From contig DLAL01000020.1 in NCBI GenBank assembly GCA_002493945.1, positions 1 to 50,801 of the forward strand: DNA of 50,801 nt. Direction: 5' to 3'. The notes under the pieces are model-generated. The model was not told the origin of the DNA, searched no databases, and worked only from the letters and a program-made list of their open reading frames with translations. The translations under genes and the position numbers were made by a program. Positions 45,013 to 50,801 of the stretch are shown here, piece by piece. Numbering within the stretch: the first letter of the stretch is position 1; every line of letters starts with the position of its first letter. This stretch comes from Porphyromonadaceae bacterium UBA7048 (lineage in GTDB: Bacteria; Bacteroidota; Bacteroidia; Bacteroidales; Muribaculaceae).

Positions 45013-46869
45013 TCAGTTGATGATGATGTCGTCGGGCGGATACATGCCCGAGCGGTCGGGACGGTTGCCCACCAGTCCGCAGAGCACCGATATGATGCCC
45101 ACGCGTCCGAGGAACATGCCCGTGGCCACCACTATCTTCGAGGCGTCCGACAGGTCGGGCGTGATGCCCATCGACATGCCTATGGTGGTGATGGAGGAGA
45201 AGGCCTCGAAGGCCAGCGCGCTCCCCGGCAGGTCGGGCTCGAGCAGCATCAGCACGCACGAGTAGAGGAATATGGCCGCTATGGAGAAGCACACCACGCC
45301 GTTGGCGCGGCGTATGGCCTCGGGCTCGATGGTTCGGCGGAAGGCCGTCACACCCTTCTGTCCGGTGACGATTGACCGCAGGTTGAGCAGCACGGCGGCG
45401 AAGGCGTTGATTTTGATGCCGCCGCCCATCGACTGCGAGGCGCAGCCCACCCACATCAGCACCATGGCCAGCATGAGCGTCACGCCGAGCCATGAGTCCG
45501 GGGCGAAGGAGTCGAAGCCGGCCGTGCGGACCGTGACCGAGCAGAACACTGACTGGATAATGCGGTCCTTCATGCTCAGATGTGCCATCGAGTGGCCCGA
45601 CTCGAGGACGAAGAACATCACGGCGCCTGCGGCGAAGAGCACCGCCGTGTAGATTAGCACTATCTTGGTGTTCACGTCGTAGACGTGCACCGGACGCGGA
45701 CGGCGGCGGTGCATTATGCGGTCGCGGATGCGCTTGAAGTACTCCACGGCCGCGTCCTTGAAGTTGACCAGGTTAGGGAATCCTATGCCGCCGGCGAGGA
45801 TAAGCACGGACATCACCAGATAGATGCTCTGGTTGCCGCGCATCAGTCCGGGATTGGCCATGCCGCCGGGCACGGTGGTGAAGCCGCCGTTGCAGAAGGC
45901 CGAGAGCGAGTGGAAGGCCGAGAAGATGATGCGGTCCTTCATCTGCGGCATGAAGCCCTCGGGGATGGTGAAGTAGATGGCTATGGCTCCGAGGGCCTCC
46001 ACCGACAGGGAGAACACCAGGATGTAGAGCATCGTCGGGATGAGCCGGCCGATGCTCTTGGAGTAGATGAAGTCGCGCATCAGCAGCTGGTTGAATATCG
46101 AGCCTCGGCCGCTGAAGAAGAGGGCGAAGAAGCTCGTCACCGTCAGCACGCCCAGCGCCCCGGTCTGCATCAGTATGGCTATGGCGAGCCAGCCCATGGG
46201 CGTGAAGGTCGTCGACACGTCGACGGTGCAGAGTCCTGTCATGCTCACGGCGCTCGATGCCATGAAGAGGGCGTCGATGTAGCGTATTGACCCTACGGTG
46301 CACTTGGGGAGCATCAGCACCAGCGACCCGATGATGATGAAGAGCAGGAAGCTCGTCGACAGTATCAGCGACGGGTTCGTCCGCTTGCCCGGGAGCTGCA
46401 TCATGCCGAAGGACAGCTCGGCGATGGCGTAGACCGTCAGGCCGATGTAGAGGAAGGTGCGCGTGCGGATGAAGTGCGTCACCGGGTCGGGCTCTCCGCC
46501 GGGCCACAGCACGGGCACGAGGGTGAGTATCATGATGGTGTCGGGGATGCGGCGGAGTATGCGGTTCTGCCTGAGGGTGTGGCCCGGACGGAAGATGATG
46601 TTGAAGAATATGTTCGTCAGGAACACGCCCTGGCAGACGTAGAGCAGGCGCACGATGAGACGCTTGTCGATGGTGTCGTGGTCGAAGCCGTTGTAGAGCA
46701 GAAGCAGCACGAGCACCGCCGCCGATGCGGCGTAGACGCTCACCGACAGTACGCCGGCCGACACGTCGACCGCCTTGCGGTAGCGGACGGTGAACCGTTC
46801 GATGCGGGCCGCAAGCCGTCGGCTCCCGGTGAGCCGGCTGATGAATCTGCTGAAACTTCCCTCGTTCAT
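45013..46869 (-). CDS. KtrB/TrkH-type potassium channel membrane subunit with N-terminal extension
   Basis: A 618-residue potassium/sodium transporter subunit. The four pore loops of the TrkH/KtrB family are visible (e.g. ALFMASSAVSMTGLCTVDVS, AFHSLSAFCNGGFTTV, VFCSVTVRTAGFDSFAPDS, AFEAFSSITTIGMSMG), with the selectivity glycines. It is longer than classical KtrB/TrkH because about 150 residues with three or four membrane segments precede the core (SVYAASAAVLVLLLLY, LLYVCQGVFLTNIFFNIIF), which resembles the extended form I know from Bacteroidetes. ATG 46869 (MNEGSFSRFISRL) is chosen; earlier in-frame codons lie in the divergent intergenic region. Confidence 0.9.
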   Translation of the reverse strand: MNEGSFSRFISRLTGSRRLAARIERFTVRYRKAVDVSAGVLSVSVYAASAAVLVLLLLYNGFDHDTIDKRLIVRLLYVCQGVFLTNIFFNIIFRPGHTLRQNRILRRIPDTIMILTLVPVLWPGGEPDPVTHFIRTRTFLYIGLTVYAIAELSFGMMQLPGKRTNPSLILSTSFLLFIIIGSLVLMLPKCTVGSIRYIDALFMASSAVSMTGLCTVDVSTTFTPMGWLAIAILMQTGALGVLTVTSFFALFFSGRGSIFNQLLMRDFIYSKSIGRLIPTMLYILVFSLSVEALGAIAIYFTIPEGFMPQMKDRIIFSAFHSLSAFCNGGFTTVPGGMANPGLMRGNQSIYLVMSVLILAGGIGFPNLVNFKDAAVEYFKRIRDRIMHRRRPRPVHVYDVNTKIVLIYTAVLFAAGAVMFFVLESGHSMAHLSMKDRIIQSVFCSVTVRTAGFDSFAPDSWLGVTLMLAMVLMWVGCASQSMGGGIKINAFAAVLLNLRSIVTGQKGVTAFRRTIEPEAIRRANGVVCFSIAAIFLYSCVLMLLEPDLPGSALAFEAFSSITTIGMSMGITPDLSDASKIVVATGMFLGRVGIISVLCGLVGNRPDRSGMYPPDDIIIN

Positions 46870-46887
46870 ATATGATACTAAACAAAC

Positions 46888-46909
46888 GACCGGCCCGCTT
46901 GGGTCGGTC
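46888..46909 (-). other. Short hairpin in the leader of the potassium operon
   Basis: GACCG (46888-46892) pairs with CGGTC (46905-46909) with inner CCC/GGG, giving a small GC-rich hairpin about 20 bases upstream of the start codon. No T-run follows; its role is unknown. Confidence 0.3.
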
Positions 46910-47011
46910 GCGAGGGTGGAATTATGGTTCGATTTTCCGTAATATGTATAAAGAGTTATCGGGGCGGAGTCCGTAACTTCGCACGGCAATAATCACCATA
47001 TCGACATCCGA

Positions 47012-48375
47012 ATGAAATCACTGACCGCAGCTATACTCGGCCTCTCCCTCGCAGCCGTTTCGGCATACTCCGTGACTTCCTCCGCCCAGCCCGACACTGT
47101 CAGCGCCCTGGGCGAGCTCGTCGTGACGGGCACCGCCGCAGCCGTGCCTCAGCGCCTGCTGCCGTACACCGTCACCGTCCTGGACAACCGCCGGCTCGAA
47201 TCCTCGGGGCAGACGCAGGTGCTCTCGGCCATATCGGGCATGATGCCGAGCCTCTTCGTGACGCAGCGCGGCATCTTCGGCTTCGGCGTGAGCAACGGCG
47301 GCTCGGGCCACATCAAGCTCCGCGGTGTCGGCGGCGACCGCGCCTCGGCCGTCCTGCTGATGGTCGACGGGCAGCCGCAGTTCGCCGGCATATACTCGCA
47401 CCACATCGCCGACTTCTACGACAAGGAGTACGTCGAGCACGTGGAAGTGCTCCGCGGTCCCGGCTCGGTCCTCTACGGCTTGAACGCCATGGCCGGAATC
47501 ATCAACGTCATCACTAAGCGCGCTGCAGCCGACGGCGTCCACGCCACGGTGCAGTCGCAGTACGGCTCGTACAACACACGCCCGGCTCCATCAGCACCAT
47601 ATCGCGCAAGACCATAGTGGAGTACTCGCCCTACGTCAGCCTGTCGCAGAGCTTCATCGACAGGCTGGTCTGCGTCAGCGCCGGGCTGCGGATGGCCAAC
47701 AGCGACCGCTTCGACACGCAGTGGGTGCCGTAGTTCGGCGTCTCGGTCAATCCCGGCCGCGGATGGACCGTCAAGGGCAACCTCGCCATGGGCTACCGCA
47801 ACCCTTCGTTCCGCGAGCTGTATCTCTACCGTATGGCCAATCCCGACCTTGAGCCCGAGCGCATGATGAACTACGAGCTCTCGCTCTCGCGCTCGTTCTC
47901 GCGCTACATCACGGCCGAACTGACGGCCTACTACAGCAAGGGCGACAACATGATACAGACCGTCGACATGAAGAACCTGAACACGGGCCGCTTCATCAAC
48001 AAGGGTATCGAGCTGTCGGCACGCAGCCATCCGCTTGACAATCTGTAGCTCACGGCCTCGTACAGCCTGCTGCACACGTCGCTGCGCGACCTTGCGGGCG
48101 CACCGCGCAACCAGTACTATCTCGGGGCGGACTGGTGTCCGTGGCCGTTCCTCAACGTCTGCGCCGACCTCAAGGGCGTCGGGTCGCTCTACGTGGCCGA
48201 CAGCGTCCGCCGGCAGAGCTACGCCCTGCTGAATCTCAAGCTCACATGGCACGTATGCCGCCCGCTCTCGCTCTTCACGCGGCTGGAGAACATCACCGGT
48301 GCGCGCTACATGATCGTCCGCGGCTACCCTATGCCCGGCTTCACGGCCATGGGCGGCTTCCGGCTGTCGGTATGA
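47012..48375 (+). pseudogene. Degraded TonB-dependent outer-membrane receptor
   Basis: A signal peptide and complete plug domain (ELVVTGTAAAVPQRLLPYTV ... VEVLRGPGSVLYGLNAMAGI) are followed at about 47580 by a frameshift and the loss of most of the early barrel. The frame then continues (GSISTISRKTIVEYSPYVSL) with a TAG at 47731-47733 and another TAG at 48046-48048. Both stops stand where related receptors have Gln (WVP*FGVSV, LDNL*LTASY), so each looks like CAG to TAG. The tail (ENITGARYMIVRGYPMPG) is a normal receptor end. Comparison with intact receptors implies about 200 missing barrel residues. It is not functional; the substrate was probably a metal complex or vitamin. Confidence 0.85.
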
Positions 48376-48871
48376 TGCGCTTTTTTTGCAGCATTTGAGG
48401 AAAATTTGTAATTCTCCGCAATATAAAACGGGAAAAACGGGGATAAAATTAAATGCAAGCAAATAAACGGATTAGCAAGAGGCTGTTTTTCCGCGAGTTA
48501 CCCGCAAATGGGGCGATTTTCTCAAAAAGTACACCTTTTGTACCCCGTTTCAAGAACATTCGGGATATGTGAAGTGTTAAGTGGACGGAGTTTGGGGCGT
48601 TGTTCATTCCATAACCAAAATGGTTTCCGAATTTGGCTTTTCGGTAGTTGTAATAGTCGGCGGCGAAGCCGGAGAGGTCGGGAGTCTGAGCGCGAAAAGC
48701 CGGTAAAGCGACGAGGAATAGATTTCCTCGAAGCTGGGCGAGGTATTTCGGCGGAAGATACAAGCAGCCGGTCTGCCTTGTCGCGGAGGGCGTATGCCAC
48801 TTCCACGCCGCCCAACACCGACCACCTCCAAATCCATGCGCCCCTCCGTCCCCTTCCGGCGAAACCGCCAC
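48376..48871 (+). other. Gene-free stretch, possible dispersed repeat
   Basis: About 500 bases between the decayed receptor and the next terminator. Reading frames on both strands (for example minus 48871-48449 and plus 48508-48915) have no start context, domain or codon pattern of a real gene. The central part (about 48600-48800) is GC-rich, and its translated fragments (such as RRNTSPSFEEIYSSSLYRLF) look familiar from small spurious 'proteins' in other Bacteroidales genomes. It could be a dispersed non-coding repeat; I cannot verify this. Confidence 0.35.
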
Positions 48872-48909
48872 AAAAAAAAGCCCTTGCGGAGGAATTGCTC
48901 CACAAGGGC
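48872..48909 (-). terminator. Terminator of the leucine-rich-repeat gene
   Basis: On the minus strand GCCCTTG (48909-48903), extended by GGAG/CTCC, pairs with CAAGGGC (48886-48880) and is followed by eight T. It lies about 30 bases after the stop codon. Confidence 0.9.
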
Positions 48910-48938
48910 GTATGAGTTAGATTAATGATTCGTGGGGA

Positions 48939-50801
48939 TTACTTCACCGCGATCTTCTTTACGTTCTTACCTTGGCGGACGATGTAGATGCCGGCGGAGA
49001 GGTTCTCCACACAGTCGCCCACCATCATGCCCTGAAGGGTGTAGACCTGTACGGGGAGGCTGGAATCGATAACGTCGGCGGAAATTTCCTCCTCGCCCGT
49101 AGTTATGTCTTCTTTGATCGTAAACTCTGCCGTGGGGTCGTTTGCGTAGAGCGACTCGGCGATGATCTTGCAGGATTGGGTGGCCGTTTCTTCCTCGTTC
49201 CCCTCGGCCATTGCCATTATCTCACTGAGATCGGCGTGGATTGTCACCAAGCCGTTATGGTCTACTGTGGCGACGGCGGGGTTGGTGGAGCGCCAGAACA
49301 CCTGCGGCAGCGTGACATCGCCCGGATAGAGCGTGGCGGTGAGCTGAAAAGTATCGCCCGCTTCGCCGATGGGAGACAAGGTGCCCGTTGTTTTGATTTC
49401 GGACGGTACGGTCATTACGTTTACATTGAATTTGGACCAGCAGGATTCGTTGGCGTCACTGTATGAGTCCGAAGCAGTCTCTCCCTGTACATAGAGTGTG
49501 CCGGTGTAGTTGCTGAATGTATTGTCGGTAGCAGTGGGAGGCGTTTGCGCCGTAATGCTTACGGTCTGTGCGGGGCAGAGGTCAAACGCCATCTCGCCGA
49601 CAGTGGTGACTCTGTGACCCATGATGATTGAAGCGAGGTTTGTGTTGCCGTTGAAAGCGAAAGCCCCGATGGTCTCTACGGAAGGAGGAAGAATCACCTT
49701 TTTCAGCGCAGTGCAGCCGGCGAATGCTTCGTCACCGATGGCGGTGAGGCTATTGCCGAGAGTAAGGGAAGTCAGATATGTCGCGTCTTTGCATACACCG
49801 GCAGGAACCTCGGCAACAGTGTTGCCTACGGTAAGCGTCTCCAGATTCGAAACATTAAGGTTAAAACCTTCCATGTCGCGTTCCCATACGATATTCTTTA
49901 ATGCCTTGAAAGCACCCTTGTTAATTTTAATGGGGTTGGATGAATACTGGAAATGAACGGTCGAAACATTTGTCGAACCTCCAAAAGCTTGATTTCCGAT
50001 GCTTGTCACGGAGCCGGGAATTTCAACCGATGTCAGGGCGTTGCAGTCGGCGAAAGCATAAATGTCAATGTTTGTCACGGAGTTAGGAATTATGACCGAT
50101 GTCAAACGGGTGCAGTAGCGGAAAACCGAGTCTCCGATGCTTGTCATGGAGTTGGGTATCTCTACCGATGTTAGGTTGTAACAGTAGGAGAAAGCCGAGC
50201 TTCCGATGCTTGTTACGGAGTTGGGTATCTCTACCGATGTCAGGCCGTAGCAATAGAAGAAAGCATAGGTTCCGATGCTTCTCACGGAATTGGGAATCAC
50301 TAACGAGGTCAGACGGTAGCATGAGTAGAAAGCCGAGTTGCCGATGATTGTCACGGAGTTAGGGATTACAACCGATGTCAGGCCGGAGCAGCTGAAGAAA
50401 GCCCAGTTGCCGATGCTCTTCACTGAGTAGGGAATCACTACCGATGTCAGGCTAGTGCAGTCCGCGAAAGCATCGTCAGGCAGGGCTGTGACTTTTCCCC
50501 CAATGGTAAGGGTCTTGATTCCTGTAGAAATTGCACCACTCCCCGAATAAGTCCAATTGCGTCCGAGATAAAGGTCCTCAACAGGACAGGAAGCCAAAGC
50601 ATTTTCACCAAAACTTATTGAACTTTCTCCATCTTCAATCTTGAAAGATGTCAGGCCGGAGCAGCCGGCGAAAGCCGAGCTGCCGATGCTCTTCACTGAG
50701 TAGGGAATCACTACCGATGTCAGGCTAGTGCAGTCCGCGAAAGCATTGTCAGGCAGGGCTGTGACTTTTTCCCCCAATGTAAGGGTCTTGATTCCTGTAG
50801 A
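48939..50801 (-). CDS. BspA-like leucine-rich-repeat surface protein, N-terminus outside window
   Basis: The frame is open to the right edge (a TTG at 50777 is internal), so only the last ~620 residues are present. Most of it is 23-residue LRR_5 repeats of the type LTSVEIPNSVTSIGSSAFSYC, interrupted by a longer non-repeat insert (KIEDGESSISFGENALASCP). After the repeats comes a bacterial Ig-like domain (about 49430-49200 in DNA; QLTATLYPGDVTLPQVFWRS ... NPAVATVDHNGLVTI) and a C-terminal sorting-type tail (VYTLQGMMVGDCVENLSAGI, then YIVRQGKNVKKIAVK). BspA-like proteins act at the cell surface in adhesion and binding of host or bacterial partners. Base composition is lower in GC than most of the window. 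Confidence 0.88.
   Translation of the reverse strand, partial: STGIKTLTLGEKVTALPDNAFADCTSLTSVVIPYSVKSIGSSAFAGCSGLTSFKIEDGESSISFGENALASCPVEDLYLGRNWTYSGSGAISTGIKTLTIGGKVTALPDDAFADCTSLTSVVIPYSVKSIGNWAFFSCSGLTSVVIPNSVTIIGNSAFYSCYRLTSLVIPNSVRSIGTYAFFYCYGLTSVEIPNSVTSIGSSAFSYCYNLTSVEIPNSMTSIGDSVFRYCTRLTSVIIPNSVTNIDIYAFADCNALTSVEIPGSVTSIGNQAFGGSTNVSTVHFQYSSNPIKINKGAFKALKNIVWERDMEGFNLNVSNLETLTVGNTVAEVPAGVCKDATYLTSLTLGNSLTAIGDEAFAGCTALKKVILPPSVETIGAFAFNGNTNLASIIMGHRVTTVGEMAFDLCPAQTVSITAQTPPTATDNTFSNYTGTLYVQGETASDSYSDANESCWSKFNVNVMTVPSEIKTTGTLSPIGEAGDTFQLTATLYPGDVTLPQVFWRSTNPAVATVDHNGLVTIHADLSEIMAMAEGNEEETATQSCKIIAESLYANDPTAEFTIKEDITTGEEEISADVIDSSLPVQVYTLQGMMVGDCVENLSAGIYIVRQGKNVKKIAVK
49990..50460. repeat. 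69-bp tandem repeats encoding LRR units
   Basis: A 69-bp unit (23 codons) recurs with its GATGCTTGTCACGG-like core near 49999, 50069, 50138, 50207, 50276, 50345 and 50412. The copies are similar at DNA level, so copy number may change by slippage or recombination. Confidence 0.85.
50398..50801. repeat. Direct repeat with 273-bp spacing in the LRR gene
   Basis: Bases 50398-50528 are almost identical to 50671-50801, at a 273-bp (91-codon) distance, so a larger super-repeat is duplicated and cut by the window edge. The second copy has one extra T and one missing G within 15 bases, which cancel and change TIGG to TLGE. Confidence 0.9.

Noticed and set aside
46888..46909. Riboswitch upstream of the potassium uptake operon
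   Set aside because: Only a short hairpin fits in the leader; it is far too small for known potassium- or c-di-AMP-related riboswitches.
47731..48048. Reassigned amber codon (TAG read as Gln), as in some gut phages
   Set aside because: Other genes here, such as the GH89 gene, use TAG as a true stop, and the receptor also has a frameshift and a deletion, so decay explains it better.
48449..48915. Overlapping small reading frames on both strands
   Set aside because: They run into the terminator of the neighbouring gene, have no recognisable domain, and lie in a likely repeat.
49990..50460. CRISPR-like array
   Set aside because: The 69-bp periodicity lies inside an open reading frame and codes for 23-residue LRR units; there are no unique spacers or cas genes.

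Overview
The window looks like chromosome of a gut Bacteroidales bacterium, most likely Muribaculaceae-like. This is inferred from gene content and promoters, not from a marker gene. Coding DNA is mostly GC-rich. Predicted promoters follow the Bacteroidetes pattern (TTG or TTTG about 19-21 bases upstream of TAnnTTTG). The gene families are typical of glycan-eating gut commensals: a hybrid two-component regulator, GH89 and clan GH-D-like glycosidases, F5/8-type C domains, BspA-like leucine-rich repeats and a TonB-dependent receptor. No tRNA, rRNA, CRISPR or intact insertion sequence was seen.

Layout. 1-418: tail of a secreted protein. 532-2763: GH89 alpha-N-acetylglucosaminidase, convergent with a lipoprotein / PagL-like lipid A deacylase pair (2758-4885, minus). 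5031-9981 (plus): threonine ammonia-lyase, secreted C1B peptidase, SPOR lipoprotein, CpsB-type PHP phosphatase and a sensor kinase, closely packed. 10090-12144: htpG with a strong terminator.

12246-22050 (minus) is the most unusual region: nine tightly packed genes that look like one operon. It starts with a divergent sigma factor, followed by a membrane-anchored HExxH protease, a small protein, an Hsp70/actin-fold ATPase with a C-terminal membrane segment, a Ycf46-like AAA+ ATPase, and four proteins I do not recognise (one RCC1-like, one membrane-anchored, one coiled-coil, one with a C-terminal membrane region and an anti-sigma-like N-terminus). I know of no named system with this composition and put it forward as the candidate undescribed system.

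22197-30535 (minus) is a three-gene carbohydrate operon (beta-helix protein, clan GH-D-like glycosidase, double-SGNH esterase). It is divergent from a 1337-residue hybrid two-component regulator (30723-34736) whose kinase core has lost its key residues. A sodium symporter (34802-36151) follows, then a candidate small RNA.

36433-44158 (minus) encodes a MacA-MacB-TolC-type efflux assembly (adaptor, ATPase, two permeases, outer-membrane channel) followed by its own NtrC-like response regulator and NtrY-like kinase; the kinase has an in-frame TGA near its start. 44287-46869 (minus) is a Ktr/Trk potassium uptake pair. 47012-48375 is a decayed TonB-dependent receptor. A gene-poor stretch then leads to a terminator and a BspA-like leucine-rich-repeat protein that runs off the right edge.
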